A stretch of 27,470 nucleotides of DNA from Priapulus caudatus (GCF_000485595.1 NW_014577372.1:124513-151982), one strand, 5' to 3'. Shown: positions 1-9,093, counted from the stretch's first letter. Translations and numbers: made by a program. The notes: a model not told the origin generated them from the sequence alone.

Positions 1-24
1 AATGATAACAACTAATAATTAAAA

Positions 25-394
25 CTAATAATAACAACTTATCATACAAGCTAATGATAACAACTTATCATTCAAGCTAATGATAACAACTTATCATACA
101 ATCTAATGATAACAACTTATCATACAAGCTAATGATAACAACTTATCATTCAAGCTAATGATAACAACTTATCATACAAGCTAATGATAACAACTTATCA
201 TACAAGCTAATGATAACAACTTATCATTCAATCTAATGATAACAACTTATCATACAAGCTAATGATAACAACTTATCATTCAAGCTAATGATAACAACTT
301 ATCATACAAGCTAATGATAACAACTTATCATTCAATCTAATGATAACAACTTATCATACAATCTAATGATAACAACTTATCATACAAGCTAATG
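25..394. repeat. 26-bp AT-rich satellite array of hairpin units
   Basis: About 14 head-to-tail units of 26 bp start at 25, 51, 77 and so on, with a partial unit from 389. Each unit contains the interrupted palindrome ATGATAACAACTTATCAT (ATGATAA / CAAC / TTATCAT) followed by a short spacer. The spacer occurs in a few versions (ACAAG, TCAAG, ACAAT) intermixed along the array. Unit length never changes, so the array is young or homogenised. It probably extends upstream of the window. No coding potential. Confidence 0.95.
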
Positions 395-563
395 CTACGC
401 CTGATTATGCCGTTGTACGTTTAGCACGGACTCGCGCCTCTTAACCAGCGGGTACGCGTTGTCTACGGGACGGGACTGCGAACCGCGAACCTGCGCAAAC
501 AAATACACCACCAAATCACCGGTGATCCCCGAACGCACGCTACCGCTTCAAACCTCTTACCCA
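395..563. other. unassigned sequence, CpG-containing
   Basis: Non-repetitive stretch between the satellite and the 77-bp repeat, less AT-rich than both. I see no ZP-family exon here on either strand and no other recognisable feature. Confidence 0.4.
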
Positions 564-765
564 TAATTTAACCGCGGTTGAATTGTTTTTACCGCGGTTA
601 AATTATGTGTAACAAGGCCTCTGATTGGATAAAACGGCAATAATTTAACCGTGGTCATGACAATTTATCCGCGGTTAAATTATGTATAACACGACCTCTG
701 ATTGGGTAAAAGGGCAATAATTTAACCGCAGTTGAATTATTTCTACCGCGGTAAAAAATTATTAT
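564..765. repeat. 77-bp tandem repeat with AACCGCGGTT palindromes
   Basis: Units start at 564, 641 and 718 (period 77 bp, about 2.6 copies). Each carries two boxes based on TTAACCGCGGTT, with the SacII-type core CCGCGG, separated by a short spacer. These are followed by the shared segment CCTCTGATTGG. The copies differ by scattered substitutions but keep the period. The array ends about 40 bp before the first visible ZP exon, so it is probably intronic. ATTGG is an inverted CCAAT core, but promoter activity is only a guess. Confidence 0.85.
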
Positions 766-804
766 TTCTGAGTACGATGTTCATCCATATTCGTACGATT
801 GCAG

Positions 805-1049
805 ATGAATTCGACATCTTCGTATCCGACTGCTACGCACACGACGGCATGGACATGAGCTACATTGATCTGCTCGATTCCAATGGCTGCCCGACGCATC
901 GTAAGATTATCGGAAAGCAGCAGCACAGCAAGGAGATGGTGGCCGGAGACACGCTCGTCTACGCGCATTTCAAGGCTTTCAAGTTCCCCGACGTCGGCAA
1001 CGTGTTCTTCGAGTGCCAGTGCCGACTGTGCATGGAGAATTGCTTCCAG
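805..1049 (+). CDS. ZP gene, internal exon (ZP-C subdomain)
   Basis: The acceptor is ATTGCAG ending at 804 and the donor is CAG|GTACGG at 1049/1050. The exon enters in phase 1 (bases 805-806 finish a GAT Asp codon if the previous exon ends in G) and leaves at a codon boundary. It encodes the cysteine-bearing ZP-C core including the FKFPDVGNVFFECQC and CRLCMENC segments. The reading frame stays open upstream to 732 but has no family similarity there. Confidence 0.9.
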
Positions 1050-2881
1050 GTACGGGGTGGCTGCTGTCAGAGCATGCAATGTTGTCCTTCTTCTGTATGC
1101 GCGCGTAAGACGTGATAGCTCGCTTCACGCGTGAGTGGAAGGGTTTTACGCGTGAGTGGGGGGGTTTCACGCATGAGTGGGAGGGTTTCACGCGTGAGTG
1201 GGAGGGTTTCACGCGTGAGTGGGAGGGTTTCATGCGTGAGTGGGAGAGTTTCACGCGTGAGTGGGAGGGTTTGACGCGTGAGTGGGAGGGTTTGACGCGT
1301 GAGTGGGAGGGTTTCACGCGTGAGTGGGAGGGTTTCACGCGTGAGTGGGAGGGTTAGTCACCGTGAGTGAGAGGGTTATCGACGCTTTGGCGTGGCAGTG
1401 GGAGTGGGTTTCACGCGGTGAGTGGGCGAGCGGTTTCATCGCTGTGAGCTGGGATGGGTTTGAAGCGGTAAGTAGGCGAGGTTTCCGCATCCGAGTGATT
1501 GATTGGCGATGTGGGATTTCACGCCTCTCGCGTTGAGTTGGCGAGGCGCTTCACTGCGCTAGTGAGTGGGAGGGTTTCACGCGTGAGTGGGAGGGTTTCA
1601 CGCGTGAGTGGGAGGGTTTCATGCGTGAATAAGAGAGCTTCACGCGTGAATGAGAGGTCTTTACGAGTTGTTTCTCGTATGCGGTATACGTGTACGTTCA
1701 GGCGCTAGTAACAGGTGGTAATATTATAGTGTCAGTGTTAATTAGAGAAGGGACCTGACTGGGTAACCCCAATCTCAGTTCAAGTAAACATGAAACCATT
1801 TTTTTTTAGTTCTCAGTAAATTTTCCCATTTCTGACTCAAATTTGTTGATTAAACTACAAAGTAAGCCGAAAAACATAAGGCATTAAAAAAAATAAAGTT
1901 AAAAGTAATAAGAGAAACACTTCACCGGCACCAGAGTGAATTTGAAATTGTATAATAGTTGTATTATACAAGGATTATACTAGGATTTATAGAAGTAGTA
2001 TAGAGGTATTAAACAACATACCGCGTGTGTTTATCGGCGCTCATCGTTACGCTCTTACAGCCGCAGTGCGGAAGCAGAAAGAAGAGAGAGGCGGTCGATG
2101 CAAGCAACGAACCTAAGATGCTGGGAGAAACCCGCATCTTCCAGTCGTTGAACATTAGACTTCCCGAGGATGGAGAAGAATCAGGTTAGTGTTGTAGCAT
2201 CTAATTAAAACACGTTCTGCAATGTACATACGTGCACGTCAATGCTAACTTGCACTCAATTCAATTCAATCAATCAATTCTATCTTTTCAATTTTGTTGT
2301 ACACAGACTTTGCCTTCTCACTGTGGCAAGAATATATATAATATATATATATATATATTCACTCATTAGCATAAAAACAATATTCATATTATTGTAGAAT
2401 TATAGTGTCATATATTCGTAATATGTATAAATACATAACATCATATTTCTATGTTTTGAACCAATTGGTGTTCGTGTCTATACACATTGTAGCGAGAGTA
2501 AATAATTAATTAAATAAATAAATACATAAGTAAATGAATAAATAAATATACCTATAGAGATATTTACTTATTCAATACTTATTTTTCTACCGCCGCAGAG
2601 CAGCGACTTGTGCCTCGTCTCGGTATCAATATAATATCACATCTTAATTAAAACCTTTCTTGCTTGCTGCTCTCGTTGCAGAATTCGAGGCTAGGTTCGC
2701 GCAGGCGACTGTGCCTGACAACGGCGTGTGCGTGTCCAAGACTGGCTTCGCTATCGGCATGGCGTTCCTAGTCGTCGTCGTCATCGTCGGCGCCGCCATT
2801 GCTGTTCTCTACTTCAAGGACAGGCGAGAACTCGTGGAGGTCTTCCACCATAACTTGGCCTTCTACGGCAACAAGGCGTAA
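805..2881 (+). CDS. ZP-domain transmembrane protein, 3' part (three exons)
   Basis: Spliced exons 805-1049, 2061-2184 and 2682-2881 encode 188 residues ending in a stop. The 5' exons (signal peptide, ZP-N) are not in the window. Seen in order: the C-terminal half of a ZP domain with its cysteines (EFDIFVSDCYAHDG, LLDSNGCP, FKFPDVGNVFFECQC, CMENC, then PQC), a basic furin-type site RKKR, a linker of about 45 residues, one membrane segment (about GFAIGMAF to AVLYF) and a 21-residue cytoplasmic tail ending FYGNKA. Family knowledge: such proteins are secreted or membrane-anchored, cleaved at the consensus furin site, and polymerise in cuticle or apical extracellular matrix. The layout matches cuticlin/dusky-like/miniature-type ZP proteins of ecdysozoans; I cannot choose an orthologue. 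Splice phases are consistent (phase 1 in, then phase 0, then phase 1). The first exon has no usable ATG of its own, so it is internal. Confidence 0.9.
1126..1672. repeat. 21-bp ACGCGT minisatellite in the ZP intron
   Basis: Eleven regular units of 21 bp run from 1126 to 1356, each with CACGCGTGAGTGGGAGGG as its core. A degenerate stretch follows (1357-1575), then further good units to about 1672. The period is a multiple of three and the unit lacks stops, so it opens long frames on both strands (residue repeats such as KPSHSRV). These are composition artefacts and not genes. The array fills about half of the intron between ZP exons 805-1049 and 2061-2184. Confidence 0.95.
1673..2060. other. 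remainder of the ZP intron
   Basis: AT-rich intronic sequence after the minisatellite. It ends in the pyrimidine-rich acceptor GCTCTTACAG directly before the exon at 2061. No other feature seen. Confidence 0.6.
2061..2184 (+). CDS. ZP gene, exon with furin site
   Basis: The acceptor is CTCTTACAG at 2060 and the donor is TCAG|GTTAGT at 2184/2185; phase 0 in, phase 1 out. It encodes PQCGSRKKREAVD followed by an acidic linker. The exon begins exactly where the previous one stops in the ZP fold, supplying the next cysteine (PQC). RKKR (2076-2087) is the consensus furin cleavage site expected just after a ZP domain. Confidence 0.88.
2185..2681. other. ZP intron with (TA)n tract
   Basis: AT-rich intron with a (TA)n microsatellite at about 2332-2359 and TAAATAAA-type runs near 2508-2560. 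It ends in the clear acceptor TGCTCTCGTTGCAG at 2681. Nothing else seen. Confidence 0.7.
2682..2881 (+). CDS. ZP gene, terminal coding exon (membrane anchor)
   Basis: The acceptor is CTCTCGTTGCAG at 2681. The first two bases complete a Glu codon started by the previous exon. It encodes EFEARFAQATVPDNGVCVSK, a membrane segment of about 24 residues at 2744-2815 rich in Val/Ile/Ala, and then the tail KDRRELVEVFHHNLAFYGNKA cut only by the TAA stop at 2879-2881. The positive KDRR right after the segment supports a cytoplasmic C-terminus. Confidence 0.9.
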
Positions 2882-4245
2882 ACACCCCCCTCCCCCTCAT
2901 ATCTCTCCCCCTCTTTCGTTCTCCCTCATATCTCTTCACTCTCTCTCTCTCTCACTCTCTGTATCGTCGCTATAGATTGTGAATCAGTAAGCGACCCATC
3001 ATCCATCATGCGACTATATCGTAGTTACTATCACCACCAGTCCACACGTAGAATATAGATTCCTAATCCCTGACGGCATCATTGTGCACCGTCCTCATTT
3101 CACGGGATTGGCACGAGGGGGCGACACTAATCGATTCAGGATATATGAATAAGTAACTCCGTAGTGGCGACGACAAACCACGTCGATACGGCCGTAACAT
3201 ATGTCCTTGCAGGTAACGCGTATGTATGTGTATAGGCTTAAAGCTATCTGGGCGATGTGGGTCGGCTATCTGGATCACGATATTTCGTTACCAACGGCGC
3301 GGGCCAGGCCACTGCAGTTGCATGGCGCTGCAACATCACTAGAGTAGAAATGTACGAAAAGCGCGTTGAGTTTCTACCGCGCCTACACCGTCAATTTAAA
3401 ACCTCAAAATAGTATTACACTAGTGATAAGAAAACTGGTGTTTGTGCGATGTGCTACATGTACCCGTGCCAGAGCCAAACTAGTATTACAATATAGGTCA
3501 CAATAGAAGTTAAACGATTTAGTATTAAACTTAACACAGACCACACGGTGACGTTATAACCCTGTATATAATATATGAGATTAAAATATATAACCTTTTA
3601 TTGACGGTTATTTGCGCAATGTTAAAATGGCCTACGATCCATTAAAAGTTTCATTCATAATTTCACCGAAGAGGTCAGACGCCCCATAACTCATACACTG
3701 AAGTCTGTATTTCGCACAATCACGATCATCATTTTGTCAAAATTGTTGTTTTGTTATAGCTAGAGCGACCGGTTTGGTTGCATCACGACTTTTATAGTGA
3801 GCATGTCCATCTGTGGAGTCAGCGCACCTGGCTGTGGTGTGTACTGTCGACGTCAGTGTATACTGACCGCTCAAATGTGATGGATTTACCCATTGCAAAC
3901 CAAATCATGGCCCACCTGTATATATAGATAGATATATCATTCTGTACATGTATGATCAAAATAAAAGCGTCATCTATACATCGACTGATAGGTCAACAGA
4001 TGTTTTGTCAGTACTTTTTCCAGCGAGTTCGATACATTTGAGCAACGTACGTGAATAAGGACGAGTATGAATACCTTTTAAACGCCGAAAAAAAACTGAA
4101 AATCGGTCAGAATGTCTGAACTGAAATTCGGACTCTTGATACTTCATGCATTCAAATGCATAAGAAAAAATACCCATGAACGACTATTCTATGATTGGTA
4201 GTCTGTTATAGATAGATCAGCAAGTTGTTCTGGGACTCACCGTCG
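2882..4245. other. ZP 3' flank / intergenic region
   Basis: The stretch begins with C- and CT-rich sequence, including (CT)n at about 2941-2952, likely the 3'UTR. Short open frames on the - strand (3063-3278, 3974-4177) show no family similarity and are treated as chance. No RNA gene or mobile-element terminus recognised. Confidence 0.5.
3959..3964 (+). terminator. possible polyadenylation signal for the ZP gene
   Basis: AATAAA on the + strand about 1.08 kb after the ZP stop. It is the clearest canonical hexamer I noticed in this flank, but no downstream GU-rich element is obvious and an earlier variant signal may be used. Confidence 0.25.
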
Positions 4246-4246
4246 A

Positions 4247-4396
4247 CGCCCGCACGCACGCACACCCACACGCACGCACGCACACTCACACGCATACACG
4301 CACACCCACACGCACGCACGCCCACCCACACGCACGCACGTCCGTCCGTCCGCACACACGCACACCCACACGCGCGCCCGCACACCGGCCCACACA
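4247..4396. repeat. CA/CG compound microsatellite
   Basis: Mixed ACGC, ACAC and CCAC steps form about 150 bp of alternating purine-pyrimidine sequence. It opens false frames on both strands (Thr/His-Ala-Arg or Cys-Val-Arg repeats). Confidence 0.95.
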
Positions 4397-4529
4397 TTTG
4401 TGCCACAAAGTTCGATAGATGTCTTGAATATTCTTAGTAGAGCACAGGTGTACATTTCAAAATAATATTCCCCCATCCAAAACACAACAAAAACATTTCG
4501 ATCATTTTGATTCCGTCCTAAAGAGACAC

Positions 4530-4535
4530 TTTATT
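4530..4535 (-). terminator. possible polyadenylation signal for PDK
   Basis: TTTATT on the + strand reads AATAAA on the - strand, about 670 bases after the PDK stop at 5205. The site is plausible but not verified. Confidence 0.3.
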
Positions 4536-4728
4536 ACACCTAAAAGTTCACTCAACCTTTTCGATATAACGTTTCAAGTCTAAAAATAATGTCAAGAGGT
4601 ACAAAACGGTTTCCTTATTGAACTCCTACAGGGTATTTTTTGTTGCTAGGACATAATTGCATGAAATCAACATATCAACTAAAACAATGAAACTTTAAAG
4701 GGTGGTTTGACCTTTTCAAATTCTCCTT

Positions 4729-5073
4729 TCAACTCCCCCACTGATGTAGCACTTCTGTTAATGCAGCTAAGGCTAGTTCGCACTCATTGAGCAACACATA
4801 GCACTCTGACAGCACCTTCTGCACATGAGCCTTGTACACGCAGTGTACATTTCGAAAAAAATTACTCGCTCGCGCGAAAACCTCGTTTCCCCATTCTGCG
4901 TAGCTTGCGTAACGATCCTTGCTGCATATTACACACGAACTCCTGCTTCACTGAGTGCGATGATCTGGTCAACGCTCTTGACTTCCGATACGAGCACCGC
5001 CCACCAACGAAATGTCAGGAGGGCTGTGATCGCAGACGTGTGTGCACCCCTGATCTCCACCCGTATAGCTCCA
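4729..5073 (-). other. coding-like - strand segments of unknown identity
   Basis: Two open segments on the - strand downstream of PDK could be joined by a short GT/AG intron: 5073-4935 (contains RVEIRGAHTSAITALL and SEVKSVDQIIALSEAG) and 4818-4729 (KVLSECYVLLNECELALAAL, ending HQWGS and a stop). The second looks like an amphipathic helix. I do not recognise a family. The same interval could simply be PDK 3'UTR. On the + strand 4905-5099 is open with seven cysteines, which adds to the ambiguity. Confidence 0.15.
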
Positions 5074-5204
5074 CTACATCGCAAACAATAATTTCCTAAC
5101 AGCTACAAACAGTTCTGCACTGCAGTTTTTAGAAGCACGCACACACGCAGTCTGCCCAAAAACACGAACGGCAGAAGGTCTGGCTCTACGGCGGGGGGTC
5201 TACG

Positions 5205-5333
5205 TTAAAAGCGTGTATTCGATGTGTGCAGAGGCGACGTCGTCCAATCCGACGTGGCGATGCCTGTCTTATAATGTCGACTAGACGTGGTATTAAACAC
5301 CGGCAGTTGCTCATTAGCATCTTCAGATAAAGC
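5205..5333 (-). CDS. Pdk: Pdk terminal coding exon
   Basis: Acceptor TTCTCGTTACAG precedes 5333; phase 0; 42 codons plus TAA at 5205-5207. It encodes [16 protein letters not shown], then RHYKTG and SDW, matching the PDK C-terminal tail in position and spacing. The frame stays open upstream of the acceptor to about 5504, but that part is intron. Confidence 0.9.
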   Translation of the reverse strand, partial: ALSEDANEQLPVFNTTSSRHYKTGIATSDWTTSPLHTSNTRF

Positions 5334-5771
5334 CTGTAACGAGAAAAAAAAGGAAATTTTTTTAGGGGGATCTTTTGACAAATTCAGCATGGTGTCTACA
5401 TGCTCGGGTGTGCTTGTGTGGAGATACCTTTTATGTTGAATGTTTGTTTTGCTTGGTACATATAATGTATTGCCTACAGATTTAAATAATGTACAGTGAT
5501 ACAATTTGTAAAAAAAAAAGAATGGGAAAGATCAATAAAATTTTTGAGTCGGCCTCTTTTTGGCGGGTCGGCCGGGTCGGTTGGGTGAGGGCAAACAAAC
5601 AATATTTTTATAATGGCCTAAGCGTGGAATCAGTGAGGCTTCGTACAGATCACACCCCACCCCCTTACAAAAGCACGCACACACCTACACACTTATGTAC
5701 ACACGTAAATACGCACGCACACGCACATGCACACACGCATGCGCACATACACGCGCACCAGGCACACGCAC

Positions 5772-5859
<88 letters not shown>

Positions 5860-8800
5860 TGGTGTACCTACCTACACACACACATATATTGGCTTCTACC
5901 TAGCTTAGAAAGATTCCTTAAATCTGTGCACATGCGTGCGTGTATGCGGTACTCCCCATGCCCCCAAAAACAATCGGAACGCACAGCGAAGCAACCGTGT
6001 TGCACGCACGCTTCTCGGGACGACGCGACGAGAGATCGGCGCTCACCTTCAGGTATATCAGGGCGTCGGTCGAGTACCCCTCTAGCGCGTAGATCTGCAG
6101 GTCGCCCTGGAAGTAGCGCGCGTAGAGGCGCGACAGCGGCAGTCCGTAGCCGTACCCGGCCAGCGGCGCCGAGTTGCCGCCGGACTTTGACGGCTGCGGC
6201 GCGGTCGTGTACATGTAGTGGAAGAGCAGGTCGATGTGACTGCGCGGGATTCCACCGCCCTCGTCCGTAAGCTGCAGAGAAGAGCCGCGATTGACAATAA
6301 TGATATAATATCAGGGGGTTAATAATGACAAATTGTCATTATTTTGTCATTAATTGTCATTAAATTTGTCATAATTAACCCCTGACACTATTTATGGATT
6401 TATACTGTGCATGTTACATGCAAATATGTCGCATGTGCGCATTACAAAGGCTGATTATACAATTATATGTGAGTGACCGACATATCCGTGTGAGTGAGAT
6501 CAGCCAGACCCTCTGATCTTGTTGCTAGGTCGGTTCGGCAAAAACTAGTTTATATATTTATATAGTTTACATAGATTATATGTTTTCCAAACATGCGGGG
6601 CGAAATATAGCGGTTGCGCCACTTTGTTGTCAAGCAGCATCTTTTAGAATATCCTATTACAATGACGATTGGTTTGAGTTGCCTGCCAATTATCCCAGCT
6701 GGATAAGCCAATTATGCGAAAATTCACGTTTCATTTAAACATCTGCGAGAAACATTAATTATCTGTGCTAGGTTTGCGTGACTGTGCAAGGGGAAAAATA
6801 TGCTTCCCTTAATTGACATTCGGCCATGCTAAAGTAGCACAGTATAGCCATGTGCTGCCACCTTGTGCAAAAATGTACTCTTACAAGGCTCAGGAGAATT
6901 TTATCAAAGTACGTTTCTTTTAAGGGAATAAAAAATCCAAGTGATAAATTAAAACATCTGGAAATTATATCCTGTGTCAAATCACTTCCAAATTATTGCC
7001 CTTTGTTCAAAACTCAATGGCAACTAACTACATAGGAGTGACTATCCGTGAGACTATAACCATTATATCAGTATACTGCACTACATTAGCAGCATTTACA
7101 GCCTATGTGGACCATTTAGTTCTTCATCTTACTGTGAACAATACACAGGCTGCAGATCTACTAGCGACTAACGAAACTGCAACGTCGATCATGCCAATGA
7201 TCCGAACTCGACAATTGGTAAAACAATAAATGAACACGAATGAATAAAAAACATACCGCAAAAGAGAAGGAATAGAAGCATAGAAGAGGTGGATAGGATG
7301 GAAGGAACAGGGAATGGACGATAGTAAAATGAAACAGGAGACAAACGACGACTGGACGAAAGCAAGGAGAGAGACGTGAGAACCTGCACACACTTTAATT
7401 GAGAGATCTTCATTTCCGAGTGCCACGGTGACCCTAACTGGAGGGTATTCTTCACTTGATGTGCCATGATACTCCACCACAGCTCTCATAGAATTCTGAA
7501 ATTAGAGATGACCATCTTGCAATAGATGACTGAGTGAGACAGATAGAGGACATCAGCCCACTAATTGCACGACCATCTCAAATCCTTCATCTCTACGTCA
7601 AACATCGCGAAGCGTGATAAAAATCAGAACATGGACAAACTTTCACTATGTACCACAAACTCTTACACATACTACATACATATTATACAACAACACGCAA
7701 CATTAATGAGTAGGTCTGAGTTTACTATGACATGTATAATGAACAATTATGACACGTATGAACTCACCTTAAACAGTTCAAACAACATATGATACAAATG
7801 GGATGGCACATAACAACACTCTATCTTCGAATCTTTCTTCAAACCTGAGATAAACAGACATTTTTTACTTGAAATAATACTAAAAAAGCAATAAACTGCA
7901 CTAACACTACCTATCACACAAAGTTACACATACATCAAAAAATTTAGGAATGCCTACTTAATCGGTATATGGTACTCACTATAAAAAAATAAATCAACAC
8001 TGAATTAGGCTCGTAAATTCCAACTAAATGCTCGGGGTTACAAACCATGACAGCCATCGCATACTGATACAGACTATTATGTGTCTCTATTTCCAGCTCC
8101 GGCGATGCCATGTAGTAACTCTCACACAGAAACCGCGCGTTCTCATAAGCATCTGCAAAGAAAACTCTGAAATAAAGGCACACAATAACGGGTACCCGTT
8201 AACAGTATACGCGAAGATATTTGCGACTTATATCACGGGCACACCCTCACAACTTATATGACCAGCGGTAAGTAGGTTACGTTCACCATAACGAGATTAC
8301 GTTAAGTACATGCCAGCGCTGTAAATACGTATTAAGATGTGCGCACCTCGAACAATTGACACGACGTCACAGTTTGGGTCGATAGAGCCGATGTGACGAG
8401 GATGGCCTGCCAGGTCCTTGCCAAACAGCAATGCTAAATAGATACAATATTGAACTATTAGAAATCATACAGAAAGCTTAATATATGCTCACAATACATC
8501 TCTATGCTACGATTTTTATTATTTTAACTAAGGAGTAAATGTTCATGCGATGAATGATTAAAAAGAACCTAAGTGAAAACGTGATTGGTCAATCATTGTA
8601 TCACTACTTAAACATGAACTAGCGCTTGTATGCACTGGTCACGCCATTAGTGATACCTACAGCCACCCTGTTAGCAATTGTTAGCTCTCGTTTTTGTATA
8701 AAATTTTATTCTTCATGTCGTATAGCACTGTTTCGTACTGTATCACTTGGAAATTGTATCATTTTAACTGCTCAACACTATTGGATCTACCAGATTTTTC

Positions 8801-9016
8801 TCCACGAAAAAGACTATCTACAGTACATGTATTTGTATTTGAATTACATGCAATAAAGATTTAATAATAATAAGAATATAATAATTCATACTTACTGTGC
8901 TGGTTAATGAGCATGCGAATTCCTATCCGGCTCATGTAGAAGCGGTCTAGGAAGTACTGGACATTGTTGTCTGTCGTGTTATCAATGCCATGACTGTCCC
9001 CCATCTCCATGACACC
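5205..9016 (-). CDS. Pdk: pyruvate dehydrogenase kinase, mitochondrial, C-terminal two thirds
   Basis: Seven exons (9016-8896, 8433-8347, 8152-8075, 7844-7768, 7495-7394, 6271-6047, 5333-5205) join in frame to 272 residues plus stop. The family is about 400 residues long, so about 130 N-terminal residues (targeting peptide and the start of the helical bundle) are missing. Seen: [58 protein letters not shown], the GHKL N-box (ELFKNSMRA), G1 box DEGGG, G2 box GYGYGLP, the segment [13 protein letters not shown], and a C-terminal DW motif (SDW). Family knowledge: PDK sits in the mitochondrial matrix on the E2 lipoyl domains, phosphorylates the E1-alpha subunit and so shuts down pyruvate oxidation; the DW motif helps dimerisation and lipoyl-domain binding. 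Matches such as [21 protein letters not shown] and the C-terminal tail favour PDK over the branched-chain kinase. All exons are free of frameshifts. The gene converges on the ZP gene. Confidence 0.95.
5378..5628 (+). repeat. dispersed repeat, copy a (in last Pdk intron)
   Basis: About 230 bp closely matches 14994-15216 in the same orientation. Both begin AAATTCAGCATGG, share ATGTTGAA(T/C)GTTTGTTTTG, an A-run followed by GAATGGGAAA, and CTTTTTGGCGGGTC, and end GAGGGCAAACAAACAATATT. The copies differ by substitutions and small indels. No terminal inverted repeats or target duplication seen, so the class is unknown. Confidence 0.85.
5670..5856. repeat. CA/GCAC microsatellite in Pdk intron
   Basis: ACAC-rich sequence leads to a pure ACGC tetranucleotide run at about 5770-5823 and then a (CA)n run to about 5851. 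A shorter CA stretch follows at 5874-5884. Frames of Thr/His or Cys/Val here are artefacts. Confidence 0.95.
6047..6271 (-). CDS. Pdk: Pdk exon with ATP-binding G1 and G2 boxes
   Basis: Acceptor CTCTGCAG before 6271, donor CTGAAG|GTGAGC after 6047, phase 0 at both ends, 75 codons. It encodes LTDEGGGIP (G1), [11 protein letters not shown] (ATP lid), [19 protein letters not shown] (G2) and [10 protein letters not shown]. Codon use is striking: by my count 67 of 75 codons end in G or C, unlike the neighbouring exons. Confidence 0.95.
6272..7393. other. Pdk intron
   Basis: AT-rich intron of about 1.1 kb. Apart from the palindrome at 6311-6385 I see no repeat or gene. Short frames on both strands at 6768-7229 have no family similarity. 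Confidence 0.6.
6311..6385. repeat. MITE-like palindrome in Pdk intron
   Basis: The left end TCAGGGGGTTAATAATGACA and the right end TGTCATAATTAACCCCTGA are imperfect inverted repeats. The centre is built of repeated TGTCATTA / TAATGACA words, so the whole 75 bp can fold into one hairpin. This suggests a small foldback element or MITE remnant. No second copy noticed in the window. Confidence 0.65.
7394..7495 (-). CDS. Pdk: Pdk exon with N-box asparagine
   Basis: Acceptor ATTTCAG before 7495, donor AAA|GTGTGTGC after 7394, 34 codons in phase 0. It begins with the N-box Asn ([10 protein letters not shown]) and ends GNEDLSIK, matching the family segment that leads into the G1 box. Confidence 0.92.
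7768..7844 (-). CDS. Pdk: Pdk exon [14 protein letters not shown]
   Basis: Acceptor TTATCTCAG before 7844, donor AAG|GTGAGT after 7768. Two bases complete a split codon, then 25 codons. It encodes [20 protein letters not shown] and ends ELFK, the start of the N-box. About half its codons end in A or T. Confidence 0.92.
8075..8152 (-). CDS. Pdk: Pdk exon [11 protein letters not shown]
   Basis: Acceptor TCTTTGCAG before 8152. It encodes (D)[20 protein letters not shown] and continues IETHN. The donor I chose (AATA|GTCTGT, after 8075) is weak but is the only GT nearby that gives the phase needed by the next exon; a GTATGC eight bases further on would break the frame. This boundary is the least certain in the gene. 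Confidence 0.8.
8347..8433 (-). CDS. Pdk: Pdk exon [13 protein letters not shown]
   Basis: Acceptor TATTTAG before 8433, donor CGAG|GTGCGC after 8347. Two bases complete the Thr codon begun by the previous exon (NQH-T), then 28 codons and one base over. It encodes [22 protein letters not shown] and VVSIVR. Confidence 0.92.
8434..8895. other. Pdk intron
   Basis: AT-rich intronic sequence of about 460 bp. No repeat or gene recognised. Confidence 0.55.
8896..9016 (-). CDS. Pdk: Pdk exon [20 protein letters not shown]
   Basis: Acceptor TTTTTGCAG before 9016, donor CACA|GTAAGT after 8896, 40 codons plus one base. It begins [10 protein letters not shown], which in the family follows an Ala-Gln at the end of the preceding exon. 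It is the most upstream Pdk exon I can recognise; earlier exons are not seen between 9017 and the N gap. Confidence 0.93.
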
Positions 9017-9093
9017 CTGCAAAAAGACACGGCTGTGAAAATACGCAGGCAGCCAAGTTTCGCACAGGAATGACACGCCTGCTGTGATGACTT

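Noticed and set aside
1-394. CRISPR-like array at the window start
   Set aside because: Units are directly contiguous 26-bp tandem repeats with no unique spacers, in a eukaryotic context.
979-1338. Repeat protein on the - strand (KPSHSRV units) and its + strand mirror
   Set aside because: A 21-bp minisatellite with no stops in any phase; it overlaps the true ZP exon and lies in its intron.
4206-4485. Open frames of Thr/His/Ala-Arg or Cys-Val-Arg repeats on both strands
   Set aside because: They are translations of the CA/CG microsatellite and have no start context or family similarity.
5489-5908. 139-codon + frame through the Pdk intron
   Set aside because: Half of it is microsatellite and the rest is the dispersed repeat; it opposes the real Pdk gene.
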